Shown: positions 26,239-34,244, counted from the first letter of the stretch. The stretch: 49,436 nucleotides of DNA from Mycobacterium sp. PSTR-4-N (GCF_022348085.1 NZ_JAKRFN010000033.1:1-49436); one strand, 5' to 3'. The notes: generated from the letters alone by a model not told the origin. Made by a program: numbers and translations.

Positions 26239-26433
26239 ATGCGTAACCGCACCACATCCCGCCAAGCACCGCGCGGGGATACCACCCCCGGATCATCGCC
26301 GGAAACTCTGGCCGTCACCTGTCCCCTATGCGGCGTAGCAGCCGGCGAACCGTGTCAAGATGCCGTCCGCGGCTGGGTCCGCACCGTCACCCCGCACCTC
26401 GCCCGGACAGCAGCCGTCGATGCTCAGCGGTAG
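26239..26433 (+). CDS. Small zinc-motif phage protein, 64 aa
   Basis: The C-terminal half is CPLCGVAAGEPCQDAVRG followed by a late His, a C-x2-C...C...H arrangement likely to bind zinc. The N-terminus is basic. It shares this module with the protein at 26707. ATG is 11 bases after AAGGAG. First gene of a three-gene plus-strand cluster at the left end of the element. Role unknown, possibly nucleic-acid binding. Confidence 0.6.
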   Translation: MRNRTTSRQAPRGDTTPGSSPETLAVTCPLCGVAAGEPCQDAVRGWVRTVTPHLARTAAVDAQR

Positions 26434-26710
26434 TACTCACGCCCTTCGCGCTCGCATCCGACATCACCTCCGCCAGGCGCCCCCAGAAACGTGGGACGAG
26501 AGCGAGCTGGGACGCATCCTCACCGTGCTGTCGCTCATCTCCGAAAGCCGCGAGTTGTCCTCATCGAGGACACCTGAGCGCATGCCCGACAGCGGTGTAG
26601 GTGGCTCCGTCGTCGCCCTGTCCGACTACCGAGATGATCTCCGGCACGACGCCACACTCCACGGTCCGGAGGGTATGCGTCTGGCGCACATCGACGGGAC
26701 AGACCAGTGA
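26420..26710 (+). CDS. Element hypothetical protein, 96 aa
   Basis: Begins MLSGSTHALRARIRHHLRQA and overlaps the previous stop by 14 bases; its own stop overlaps the next GTG (GTGA). Helical first half, no recognised family. Placement in an overlapping cluster is the main evidence that it is coding. Confidence 0.5.
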   Translation: MLSGSTHALRARIRHHLRQAPPETWDESELGRILTVLSLISESRELSSSRTPERMPDSGVGGSVVALSDYRDDLRHDATLHGPEGMRLAHIDGTDQ

Positions 26711-27108
26711 CCGCCGACGAGCACCCCGCGCTGGCTGTGCGATGCCCCTTCTGTGCCGCAGAGACTGGCCAGCCATGCCGAACCGTGAGCAGCGGCCGGA
26801 AAGCCGAGAAGCCTCATGCCCAGCGCATCGCCGCGTACAACCCGCGATACCGGCGCGAGAACCGCGCGCTGTGCTGCCGATGCGGCCAACTTCGCACCGT
26901 CTCTGCGAAGCACACCTTCCGTTGGGACGATCCCGCGACGACGCTTGACGGCGGCGACCGCGACTATCCCGAGCGGGGTTGGCGCATGACGGGCACTCTC
27001 CGCTGCGGCGAGTGCGCTCAGCCCACCGTTCACGCGATACTCCGCGACTCCTGCGACCCCGAGCACCGCGACTACGCCGAGCGGCGCGACTACGGGCTCG
27101 TCGACTGA
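26707..27108 (+). CDS. Zinc-motif phage protein, 133 aa
   Basis: Contains CPFCAAETGQPCRTVSSGRK with a following His, the same module as in the gene at 26239, then two further CxxC pairs (CCRCGQL and RCGECAQ), so up to two zinc sites. GTG start in GTGA overlap. Similar small zinc proteins are common in actinophages; role unknown. Confidence 0.6.
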   Translation: MTADEHPALAVRCPFCAAETGQPCRTVSSGRKAEKPHAQRIAAYNPRYRRENRALCCRCGQLRTVSAKHTFRWDDPATTLDGGDRDYPERGWRMTGTLRCGECAQPTVHAILRDSCDPEHRDYAERRDYGLVD

Positions 27109-27134
27109 ATCACGCTGGTCTTACTAGCGGCAGT

Positions 27135-27169
27135 AAAAAGGGTCCGGACCTTTTCAGGGTCAACCCTGA
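27135..27169. terminator. Double hairpin between convergent element genes
   Basis: An AAAAGGGTCCGGACCTTTT palindrome (one bulged G) with flanking A and T runs is followed by TCAGGGT-CA-ACCCTGA. They lie between the zinc-motif gene (plus) and the P450-like gene (minus) and look like a two-way terminator. Confidence 0.65.
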
Positions 27170-28080
27170 ACCAGCCACGCGCGGACGAACTCGACGAGTG
27201 CGAGTTTCGAGAGGTGGTGTCCGACGCATCCGCCGGCGGCCGTACCGAACGCCAGGTGGCCGTGAGCTTCGGTGCGTCCGGCCGATGCACCTTCGATGCA
27301 GAGCACGACGCGCGAGTCTGGTGGGATCACGAGTCCGGCCACGGCGAGAGGCTGTGTGGTGTGCCGGACCATCACCGGCAGTGGCGTGTGATGCCGGAAG
27401 ACGTCGTCGGCGAACTGCTCGAGGTCCGCGGCGCGCCGCGGGTTGCGGTCGAGCTCGATCAGCGCGTTGCGAAGCGAGGCCGCGATTGAGTGGATGGGCC
27501 TGCCGTCAGAGAGCAGTCCGACGTACACGGCGACGGCTTCGGTGACCGTGACGACGTCGAGCAGTGCTGCTGAGAACGCGGTGCGCCGCTCAGAGATTAC
27601 GTGCTCAAGTTCGACGGGTGCACCTCCCAAGGGAATGCCGATGAGCGCCAGGAACACCTCGCAGGCGAAGGTGTCGGTGAGGTCGATGAAAGCTTGACTC
27701 GTCCAGGCGGTCCTGCGGGCGGCGCCGATCAAGAGGGCGGCTCGTCGGCGGAGTTCGGGTTGCAGTGCCTTGACCACACCCGGGCTCATCGCGTTACCCG
27801 TGATCTTTCGGAGCGGGGCAGGCATCGTGACGTAGGCGCCATCCCGGCGAGTGAGGGCACCGGCGTTTTTCAGTGCGGCGAGTATGTCGGTCCGCTGGGT
27901 CAAGTAATACGAGTCGCCGGCGGGGTAGCCCATGCCGAAGACGTCGTCATCGCGGACCAGGAGCACCGGGCCCAGCGCCGCCAGCGACACCCAATACCTC
28001 TCACGATCCGCAATGCACGTTGCCGGAAGCGGTGGGAGAACCGTCACGACTGCATCGCCACCGGCCGAGGCGACCGTCAC
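27160..28080 (-). CDS. Short cytochrome P450-like protein
   Basis: A 306-residue protein. The C-terminal block HLAFGTAAGGCVGHHLSKLAL matches the P450 haem-binding loop with the Cys ligand at about residue 285. Upstream, FADDVFRHHTPLPVMVRHT aligns with the K-helix region (usual EELLRY..P), but the ExxR Glu is replaced by Asp. It is about 90 residues shorter than typical bacterial P450s, and no AGxxT I-helix motif is visible. GTG 28080 overlaps a short upstream frame; GTG 28089 is an alternative. It is cargo at the left of the element. It may be a degenerate or non-catalytic haem protein. Confidence 0.65.
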   Translation of the reverse strand: MTVASAGGDAVVTVLPPLPATCIADRERYWVSLAALGPVLLVRDDDVFGMGYPAGDSYYLTQRTDILAALKNAGALTRRDGAYVTMPAPLRKITGNAMSPGVVKALQPELRRRAALLIGAARRTAWTSQAFIDLTDTFACEVFLALIGIPLGGAPVELEHVISERRTAFSAALLDVVTVTEAVAVYVGLLSDGRPIHSIAASLRNALIELDRNPRRAADLEQFADDVFRHHTPLPVMVRHTTQPLAVAGLVIPPDSRVVLCIEGASAGRTEAHGHLAFGTAAGGCVGHHLSKLALVEFVRAWLVQG

Positions 28081-28130
28081 GACGCGCACCGCCGAACGCT
28101 ACCCGTCAGTAACCACCCGCAATTCCGCAT
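28077..28130 (-). CDS. Possible 17-aa leader peptide
   Basis: ATG 28130 follows GGAGG by nine bases, the best ribosome site in this region, and opens MRNCGWLLTGSVRRCAS. Its stop overlaps the GTG 28080 of the P450-like gene (GTGA). It probably works by translational coupling, since the P450-like gene itself lacks a Shine-Dalgarno sequence. Confidence 0.4.
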   Translation of the reverse strand: MRNCGWLLTGSVRRCAS

Positions 28131-28293
28131 GCTGCAAGCCTCCGTTGAATCGAAATCGTCTGTCTTGCATTATCTTTCGATATTCGCCAGCACTGGCCGA
28201 AAGTTCCCAGACCCGTACAGACAGAATTTCGCCGAGCGTTGCGGCGTTGCACGGAGCCCCGGGCGGGGACTCCCACCCATCCCCTTCTGAGGG

Positions 28294-28650
28294 TCAGCCA
28301 TGAGCGGACCGGTCGGTGGTGCGTGCCTTCGCGGCGTTACAAGGCTGACATGATGCGCGTGCGTTCGCGGGATCGAGCGCGAGGTCAGGCCGGCGGGCTG
28401 CGGGGATGATCTTGTCGACGACGGTGGCGTGTCCGGTGCAGATGCCGGCGAGTTGGAGTTGGCAGGTGAAGCCGTCGCGCTCGAGGACGAACTGTCGTAG
28501 TCGCCGCCAGGCCGGGGTGGTCGTGGCGCGGGAGCTGGCTGTGCGTTCGCCGCGCCAGGCGATCGTGTGCTCGGGACAGTAGCGGCCCGATGTGATGATG
28601 TTCGGGCAGTCGTAGTCGTCGCCCGGACAGCGGCGTGGTGCGCGCGGCAT
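28294..28650 (-). CDS. HNH endonuclease-like protein, atypical
   Basis: A 118-residue protein of the phage HNH type: RRLRQFVLERDGFTCQL, two Cys pairs for zinc (CQLQLAGIC and CQPC) and spacing to the C-terminal helix. The catalytic DH is DK (VVDKIIP), and the usual His after the second Cys pair is Asn (CQPCN). Phage HNH proteins next to head genes help terminase cut DNA. Here the missing histidines suggest altered or lost cleavage. The ATG shares its last base position with the stop of the preceding gene. Confidence 0.7.
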   Translation of the reverse strand: MPRAPRRCPGDDYDCPNIITSGRYCPEHTIAWRGERTASSRATTTPAWRRLRQFVLERDGFTCQLQLAGICTGHATVVDKIIPAARRPDLALDPANARASCQPCNAAKARTTDRSAHG

Positions 28651-29561
28651 CAGCAGAGCTCCGCGGGTGGGCGCCAGTCGGCGTGTTGGGCCGCGAAACG
28701 TGTGTGGAGCATTCCGCGGACGTGTTCGGGCAGTAGTGCTGGTGGGACGTTGAGCGGCGTCAATGCTTTCTCGACAAGGCGGGCGTTCCATCGTGTCGCG
28801 AGCGCGTCCGGCGGTGACGCGGTCTCGTCGGCGAGAGCGTCTAGGTCGGCTCTCACCGTGGGGTCTGCGGTGATGGCGTGCTCGATGGCGTCGCAGGTGT
28901 TGACGTCGGCGAGGACCGGGCAGCGGTATTGCGCCTTGAGTCGGCTATGAAGTTCGGCATTTGCGAGGGGGACGACGATGGCGAGCGTGCGGTAGCGGTG
29001 CGCTCGGAGGGTGCCGGGTTCGTAGTGGTGGTGGTATCCGAGTGCGACGTCGCCGACGGCGGCTCCGAACGTGAGCGCGTAGGACACTTCGAGCGGTCCG
29101 GGTGGCTCGTCGTCGAACGTTCCTTGCAGGGCAGCCAGAAACGGAATCGAGAGACCGAGGTCGAGCCAGCGATCGGGGTCGAGGCGGGCGGGTTCGGTGC
29201 GGTTGAGGATGCTTCCGCAGAACGCGCGGAACATGGAGAGATTGGGCATGTAGTAGATGCCGCAGGGGCAGTCCTGCGCTGGGGGTGTGTTGCCGTGCGT
29301 GCATGTCGCTTCCGCCAGTGAGTGGGTGCTCATCGCTCCGCCGGGGTGGCCGTGGGGGGTCAGTAGTCGGGCGTGCTCGGGAAGCATGATCCAGAAGCGC
29401 CAGCCGAACCGGTGGGGGTGGTCGGGCGGGAGTGTCGTTCGGTCCCGCGTTGGTGTGCGGGTGGCGGCGCGGCGCAGGTGCTCGCTCTCGGCATAGGAGG
29501 CGCCGGTCGTGGAGAGTCCTTGCCCCGTGTGTCCAACGGGATTGACGCCGGCCGCCGCCAC
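28650..29561 (-). CDS. Element protein with CxCGIY motif
   Basis: About 303 residues from a GTG at 29561. An N-terminal GWRFWIMLPEHARLLTPHG block and ATCTHGNTPPAQDCPCGIYY match a pattern I recall in actinobacterial and phage proteins (W...C.H....C.CGIYA), probably a metal-binding fold. The rest is helical and unrecognised. It lies between capsid-side genes and the HNH gene. Confidence 0.6.
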   Translation of the reverse strand: MAAAGVNPVGHTGQGLSTTGASYAESEHLRRAATRTPTRDRTTLPPDHPHRFGWRFWIMLPEHARLLTPHGHPGGAMSTHSLAEATCTHGNTPPAQDCPCGIYYMPNLSMFRAFCGSILNRTEPARLDPDRWLDLGLSIPFLAALQGTFDDEPPGPLEVSYALTFGAAVGDVALGYHHHYEPGTLRAHRYRTLAIVVPLANAELHSRLKAQYRCPVLADVNTCDAIEHAITADPTVRADLDALADETASPPDALATRWNARLVEKALTPLNVPPALLPEHVRGMLHTRFAAQHADWRPPAELC

Positions 29562-29564
29562 GGT

Positions 29565-29777
29565 TTAGGCGCCGTTCTCGGCGAGGGCGTCGCCGAAGGC
29601 GTAGCTGGCCCAGCCGCGGCGCAGCCAGTAACGCGCGACGGCGACCGGCACGTTGTCTACGGTGCCGGTGCGTTGCTCCCCGTCGTGGAACACCGCGAAG
29701 GGCTCGGCGATCTCTACCGAGACCCGCCCACCGTTGCTCGGTGGTGTGGCTCTGCGGCCGATGCTGCGCGTGGTCAT
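29565..29777 (-). CDS. Small phage protein after capsid, 70 aa
   Basis: Starts with ATG overlapping the capsid stop by one base. VSVEIAEPFAVFHDGEQRTG and VARYWLRRGWASY give it a beta-then-helix look; in phages this slot often holds a head-tail connector or head decoration protein. Function not established. Confidence 0.55.
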   Translation of the reverse strand: MTTRSIGRRATPPSNGGRVSVEIAEPFAVFHDGEQRTGTVDNVPVAVARYWLRRGWASYAFGDALAENGA

Positions 29778-30616
29778 CACGACGTCGCGATCTTGACGAG
29801 GCTGGCCGGGTGCGGGAAGGCGAAGCCGAGTCGGAGGATGGCGCGCACCGCCACCCTGTCGGACGTGAAGAAGACGCTGCGGTCCGATTCGACTTCGGCC
29901 TGTTCCCGGACGACGAGGTAGGAGTACTGCGCGGAGATACCCCACACCACGCTGCCGGTGGTCGTCACGTACGGGCTGGTGAGCAGCGGTACACCGAGAA
30001 TCTGCCGTCGGCCGGGCTGCGTCGGATCAGGCTGCAACAGTGGCTTATTCGAGCCGCTGCCCTCCTTCACCTTGGCCAGCGTCTTGGCGGTGGCCGGGTT
30101 GGTGACCCACGCGGTGATCGTCGCGTTGAACTGCTCGGCGGTGTAGAGAGCATCCGAGAAGGCGTCGACGTTGGCGTAGGAGGCGCCGGCGCTGACGGTG
30201 GACACACCGCTGACACCCGGGATTCCGCCGGGCCCGTTGGTGGTGGTGGCGGTGAACAGCGCCTGGTCGGTCTTCCTGATCAGATCGCGGGTCAGGCCCT
30301 GCCCGATCACGTCGGCGGCGGCCGGGCTGCTGTCGTTGGCCAGTTCGCGACTGACGACGGTCAAGCCGGCAAGCTTGGACGGGGTGACGAGGACTTCGTC
30401 GACGTCGCCGTCAGTGACGGGAATTTCGGCGCCTTCGGCGACCCACGAGGCCGAGGGGTCGGCCGCGACGACCGGCACCCGGTAGTCGTGACTGGCCGTC
30501 ATGACGGAGGTGAGTACCTGGCCGGCGATCGACTGTTGGATCAGGGGCTGGATGACGAGGTCGCCAACCTGCTCGGGGCGGAGGATGGGGCCGAAGGTGG
30601 ATGTGGTTGATGCCAT
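29777..30616 (-). CDS. HK97-fold major capsid protein
   Basis: A 279-residue protein. Readable HK97-type signs are YRVPVVAADPSASWVAEGAEI, KLAGLTVVSRELANDSSPA near the E-loop/spine and the C-terminal P/A-domain ILGVPLLTSPYV...VVWGISAQYSYLV. It has no N-terminal delta (scaffold) domain, consistent with a separate scaffold gene upstream. GGAG lies nine bases before the ATG. The element can therefore make its own shell, perhaps a small one. Confidence 0.8.
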   Translation of the reverse strand: MASTTSTFGPILRPEQVGDLVIQPLIQQSIAGQVLTSVMTASHDYRVPVVAADPSASWVAEGAEIPVTDGDVDEVLVTPSKLAGLTVVSRELANDSSPAAADVIGQGLTRDLIRKTDQALFTATTTNGPGGIPGVSGVSTVSAGASYANVDAFSDALYTAEQFNATITAWVTNPATAKTLAKVKEGSGSNKPLLQPDPTQPGRRQILGVPLLTSPYVTTTGSVVWGISAQYSYLVVREQAEVESDRSVFFTSDRVAVRAILRLGFAFPHPASLVKIATS

Positions 30617-30746
30617 GAGAATTGCTCCGTTGAGTGAATGCGCTTGCAGCGCAAAAAGTTACGGGGGTTTCTCGCGCTCACCATGGAGGCGGGTTGGCAC
30701 CTGGCCGGCGACTGCGGATCGGGCTCGGTGTCCCGTTCGACGCTGT

Positions 30747-30794
30747 CGTGCTCGACGTTGGCCCGGTCCTGCCGTCTGTCCAACGTCGAGCACG
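30747..30794. promoter_or_regulatory. 15-bp perfect hairpin between scaffold and capsid
   Basis: Arms 30747-30761 (CGTGCTCGACGTTGG) and 30780-30794 pair perfectly around an 18-base loop. It starts three bases after the scaffold stop and 131 bases before the capsid start, in the only sizeable gap of the late operon. It may be an attenuator or RNA-stability element that sets scaffold and capsid levels. There is no T tract. Confidence 0.6.
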
Positions 30795-30797
30795 ATT

Positions 30798-31292
30798 CTA
30801 GCGTGAGGCGTTGAGAACGGATGCCCATGCTGCTTGGCCCGCGGCGGGTCCGCTGTGCTGGCCCCATTGCGGCGCCGGTCTCGGGGCGGATTTGGCGAGG
30901 CCGGGCCGCGAGTTGATCAGGGCTTCGGCTGAGGCGCGTAGTTCGTCTTCGTCGACGGTGCCGTCCTCGTTGATGAACGACGCGACATCGGCGCGGGCGA
31001 TGTCCCACAGGTCGCCGGGCACTTCCAGAACGTCGGCGATGATGCGCTCACATTCGCGGCGCTGGTAGCCGGCGACGCGTTCGGCTAGGGCGTCGCGTTC
31101 GGTGCGGGCTTCGTTGCGCTGCACCCGGTACCGGGCCGCTTCGCTGTTCGGCGCGGGTTCCGTCTCGGGCTCATCGCCGCCCGCAGGGCCGGGTGCCTGT
31201 TGCTCTTCTGCGGGTGACTCGGTCGCTGGCTGGGCGTCTGTCGTGTCCGGCGAAGTGTCGTCGTTGGCTGCCGGGGTGTTGGGTGCGGTCAT
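30798..31292 (-). CDS. Capsid scaffold-like protein
   Basis: A 164-residue protein with a long acidic, Pro/Glu-rich disordered head, a coiled coil (YRVQRNEARTERDALAERV) and a basic Ser/Pro tail. This is the usual layout of a phage scaffolding protein and it precedes the capsid gene. AAGGAGG gives it the strongest ribosome site in the element. The ATG overlaps the previous stop (ATGA). Confidence 0.65.
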   Translation of the reverse strand: MTAPNTPAANDDTSPDTTDAQPATESPAEEQQAPGPAGGDEPETEPAPNSEAARYRVQRNEARTERDALAERVAGYQRRECERIIADVLEVPGDLWDIARADVASFINEDGTVDEDELRASAEALINSRPGLAKSAPRPAPQWGQHSGPAAGQAAWASVLNASR

Positions 31293-31642
31293 GGTGTGTT
31301 TCCTCCTTGTGGTGTTTGTGATTCCAGTGCTGGCCACCGTCTGCGGCGCAGGGTCTCAGTGACGTAGGAGACGCTGCAGTCCAGCGCCTCAGGCAACGTG
31401 TAGCCCAAGTGGGCGAGCAAGGTACGCTCGGCGGCTGTTGCGGGACGGGTGAAGTAGCGCACGACCCGTCCGGTGTCGGGGTCGACGGTCCGCGACCACT
31501 TCATCGAGAAGCTGCTGGCGGCCGCGAAGTCGGCGGCCTGCGTGGCGTCTTCGGCGCGCTGCAGCTCGTCGGGTAGGTGTTCGAAGACGAGCCAGCCGCG
31601 GTGGTCGTCTGGGCGGTGCGGCCCGATGGTGTTGTCGGTCAT
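31289..31642 (-). CDS. Element hypothetical protein, 117 aa
   Basis: Starts MTDNTIGPHRPDDHRGWLVF; contains FSMKWSRTVDPDTGRVVRYFTRPATAAERTLLAHLGY and a basic C-terminus. Overlaps both neighbours by four bases. No recognised family; its place before the scaffold suggests a head-region or DNA-binding accessory protein. Confidence 0.55.
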   Translation of the reverse strand: MTDNTIGPHRPDDHRGWLVFEHLPDELQRAEDATQAADFAAASSFSMKWSRTVDPDTGRVVRYFTRPATAAERTLLAHLGYTLPEALDCSVSYVTETLRRRRWPALESQTPQGGNTP

Positions 31643-32016
31643 GCTTTTTCACCGATCTGTGCGCGGGTCTCTTGGAGCCAGATGTCGAGGCGTTCGTCGA
31701 TGTCGACGTCGAAGTGGCGCAGGGTGGCGAACAGGAATCCGAAGGTTTGGACGAGAACGGACCAGACGTCGCAGTTCTCGGCGATGATCTGGCCGGCGGC
31801 GGTGTCTTCGCGGTACCAGGATTGCAGCAAGAGGACGGCGTCGACGGCGGCCCGCTCGGTAGCGGCCGCGGCGCGCTGCTGTTGAGCCTGTTGGATGCGC
31901 ATGAACGTGACGGACCAGGACAAGGTGCAGTCCCCGCACCTGCCGATGGCGCTGTCGGGGTCGGAGGGGTTGGTGCATCCGTTGAGGCCGCACGGGCTGG
32001 GTCGGGTGGCGGTCAT
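31639..32016 (-). CDS. Element hypothetical protein, 125 aa
   Basis: An N-terminal four-Cys cluster (SPCGLNGC...GRCGDC) suggests zinc binding. A helical body rich in Gln/Ala (RIQQAQQQRAAAATERAA) and an aromatic C-terminal half follow. Overlaps both neighbours. No family recognised. Confidence 0.55.
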   Translation of the reverse strand: MTATRPSPCGLNGCTNPSDPDSAIGRCGDCTLSWSVTFMRIQQAQQQRAAAATERAAVDAVLLLQSWYREDTAAGQIIAENCDVWSVLVQTFGFLFATLRHFDVDIDERLDIWLQETRAQIGEKA

Positions 32017-32189
32017 GATGGTTCTCCTTCGGTGACTTCGTTGATGGCGTAGGTGAGTTCGGCGACGAGTCGCAGGGCGTCGTGTGTGGTGAGGTCGAAT
32101 TCCAATCCGGCCAGGGTCACGGTGATGGGCCGCCGTACTTCAGCGGTTGTGTGCACCTGCGGTTGGAACAGGCGGCGGCGGAGTCTCAT
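32013..32189 (-). CDS. Small element protein, 58 aa
   Basis: Basic head MRLRRRLFQP, then PITVTLAGLEFDLTTHDALR and a C-terminal helix. Overlaps the next stop and the WhiB-like stop by four bases. The longer open frame upstream is a shadow. Function unknown. Confidence 0.5.
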   Translation of the reverse strand: MRLRRRLFQPQVHTTAEVRRPITVTLAGLEFDLTTHDALRLVAELTYAINEVTEGEPS

Positions 32190-32485
32190 GGTGTGTTCCG
32201 TTCGAGGGTTGAGGTGCTGCGGATTGGGCGGACGAAGACGCGGCCGGCGACGACGCCGGCTGGCCGCTGCTTCGGTGTGAGGCTGTCCACCCACCGGTTG
32301 CAGGTGATGAGTGCCGGACATTGGTGGCACACCGCTACGGCGTCGGCCAGCCGGCTCTCCGTGGCGGGATCTCCGGGCGCGAAGGGTTCGGGGAGGTCGA
32401 ACTGGTCGCCGCGGCCCTTGCACTTGGCGTCTTCGAGGTGGGGTATGGCCCCGAGGTGGTCGGACAGTCTGATCCAGGTGGTCAT
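32186..32485 (-). CDS. WhiB-like iron-sulfur regulator
   Basis: A 99-residue Wbl protein with Cys22 and Cys53-x2-Cys56-x5-Cys62, the four ligands of a [4Fe-4S] cluster, and KGRGDQFDLPEPF before the second ligand group. The usual G[VI]WGG turn is GVVAGR, and the C-terminal basic tail VRPIRSTS may bind DNA. Phage Wbl proteins can block host WhiB2. GAAGGGG lies five bases before the ATG. It sits between the helicase-like gene and the head genes, where an early/late switch would fit. Confidence 0.75.
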   Translation of the reverse strand: MTTWIRLSDHLGAIPHLEDAKCKGRGDQFDLPEPFAPGDPATESRLADAVAVCHQCPALITCNRWVDSLTPKQRPAGVVAGRVFVRPIRSTSTLERNTP

Positions 32486-33915
32486 GCCGCCCCTTCGGTG
32501 TTTGCTGGGCAGGTGGGGGTGTGCCCTTGCGATGCGATGTGCCAGCCGCATTCCGGACACCGGCCGGGGCCGTCCGGCGGGGTGAATGACTGGCGGTCCG
32601 CCGGCGGGCCTTCAGGCGCCCCGGGGTGTGGCGTGACACGCGTGACAGCCGTGACCTCGGAGAATAAGTGCTGATCAGATGCCATTTTCGGTGTCACGCC
32701 TGTGTCACGGCTGTCACGCGTGCCGTGACAAGGCGTGACGGGCTGACCTGCAATGTCACCACTGGCACGGCTGTCACGCGTACCTGTGGGGGGCAGGTAG
32801 CGGTGCCACGCTTGGGCTAGTCCGTCCTCTCCCGCGACGAGATATCCCTTCGCGCGACCCTCCCCGATGCGGAGGGTGGATGACCGCACTCCGTACCGCT
32901 TCAGTTCCTTTGCTAGCCGGTTCTTGTCGATCGGCTTGCCCCACAGGTTGGACCACTCCGATTCGTCGTCCTCGATGAGTTTCTTGACCAGGTCTTCGGA
33001 GAACATGCGGTCGTTGTCGGCGAAGGCGTCGCGGACATCGCGCAGCAGCCGGAGCCCGAACGATAAGGCGTCCGGATCGGTCTGCAGGACGAAGTGGGTG
33101 CATGCCTCTCGAGCGCGGGTTGGCCATTGCCCGCCAGCCACGTCCGCGATAGCCAGCAGCGCCTCCCAGACCTCTGCCTTGCGGTCACGCACGCCCGCCG
33201 GCATCGGGGGCCGGCACTGCTCGAGTGCTGCGAGGTTCTCGGCTGCCCATGCCTCGAGGCGATCGCGAATCGGGGTCGCTGACAGGGCTGCGTCCCGTTC
33301 CCGGAATTCTCTGACTGTTTCGTCCGGCGCGCGGCGGCGCATGTGCAGGACCACAGCGCGGTCGGTGATCGTCGCCGGCATCTTCCCCGCCAGGCCGGCC
33401 AGCGCGACGGCCGCGTACACCGGGAACTCCCGGACCTTGATGCCACCCTTGCCGTCGGTCTCGCACCGGTCGACTGTCGCGCCGCGTTTGTAGCCGGCGT
33501 TGTACAACGCGCGTAGATCTTCGGCCTGTGGGTTGGTGGTCTTGCCGAAGAGTGCGTCGGCTTCGTCCTGCAGCACCGTCAGCGACTCGGGGCCGGCGTC
33601 TGAGATCCGCCGATACAGCGCCGCTGTCGTGGTCGATAACGTGAGTTTGGCTGACCGGCACAGCAGGGCGAGGATTTCCAACACCCGGGTCTTGCCGCTG
33701 CCCGGCTCCGCGGAGTCGATGACCAGGCGCGGTGTCACGTAGAACGCGGTGGTGGTCCAGGTGTGGGTGATCCACAGGACGATGACCGTCAGGTGGTGCG
33801 GCGTCGGGAATGCCAGGAATGGGCCGGTGAACCGCTCGACCTCGTCGAGGATCGTGGTCTGGTACTTGCCGCTCTCGGCGATCGCCCTGCCGCGCGCGGA
33901 GAGGTTGTCGGTCAT
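32482..33915 (-). CDS. DUF3631 helicase/primase-like protein
   Basis: A 477-residue P-loop protein: IDSAEPGSGKTRVLEILALL (Walker A about 69-76), LTVLQDEADALFG (Walker B) and an arginine-rich region after it, then a DUF3631-type C-terminal half and a Ser/Thr/Pro linker. It ends with a zinc motif CPECGWHIASQGHTPTC. Such proteins are the replication ATPase of phiRv-type elements and other integrative elements. ATG 33915 is chosen over a longer upstream frame that overlaps other genes. Confidence 0.78.
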   Translation of the reverse strand: MTDNLSARGRAIAESGKYQTTILDEVERFTGPFLAFPTPHHLTVIVLWITHTWTTTAFYVTPRLVIDSAEPGSGKTRVLEILALLCRSAKLTLSTTTAALYRRISDAGPESLTVLQDEADALFGKTTNPQAEDLRALYNAGYKRGATVDRCETDGKGGIKVREFPVYAAVALAGLAGKMPATITDRAVVLHMRRRAPDETVREFRERDAALSATPIRDRLEAWAAENLAALEQCRPPMPAGVRDRKAEVWEALLAIADVAGGQWPTRAREACTHFVLQTDPDALSFGLRLLRDVRDAFADNDRMFSEDLVKKLIEDDESEWSNLWGKPIDKNRLAKELKRYGVRSSTLRIGEGRAKGYLVAGEDGLAQAWHRYLPPTGTRDSRASGDIAGQPVTPCHGTRDSRDTGVTPKMASDQHLFSEVTAVTRVTPHPGAPEGPPADRQSFTPPDGPGRCPECGWHIASQGHTPTCPANTEGAA

Positions 33916-34244
33916 GCGACTCCTCCAACGGTGAGGCTGTGAAGCTTCTCGGCGAGTGCTCGGTCTTCTCCCCCGCGTCGCCACAGACCGCGGCGGACTT
34001 CCATTGACAGGAGCGGGGTTTGGCCGCTCTGGAGGATGTGCAGGGCAGCTTCGCGGTACCCGTCGAGTGTGGCGTCGGTGAGCGTGGGCAGGTCGTCGCA
34101 GTCGCAGAGCCAGGGGTCGGCGCATCCGCATTCGAGGGGGGCCAGTCGTTGGGCTGCGGATCTGCGGCGTTCGAGCTGGCGGGGGATGTCGTGTGATGTC
34201 GCGGCCCGTGTGCACAGCGGGGCTGTGAGGTGCTCGGTCGTCAC
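33912..34244 (-). CDS. Cys-cluster element protein, 110 aa
   Basis: GTG 34244 overlaps the previous stop (GTGA). A Cys cluster ECGCADPWLCDCDD and a helical C-terminus (GYREAALHILQSGQTPLLSMEVRRGLWRRGGEDRALAEKL). Probably metal-bound and nucleic-acid or protein binding. No family recognised. Confidence 0.6.
   Translation of the reverse strand: MTTEHLTAPLCTRAATSHDIPRQLERRRSAAQRLAPLECGCADPWLCDCDDLPTLTDATLDGYREAALHILQSGQTPLLSMEVRRGLWRRGGEDRALAEKLHSLTVGGVA

Noticed and set aside
33916..34215. N-terminal extension of the DUF3631 protein
   Set aside because: Arg/Pro-rich shadow of the overlapping Cys-cluster gene; ATG 33915 fits the overlapping gene chain.
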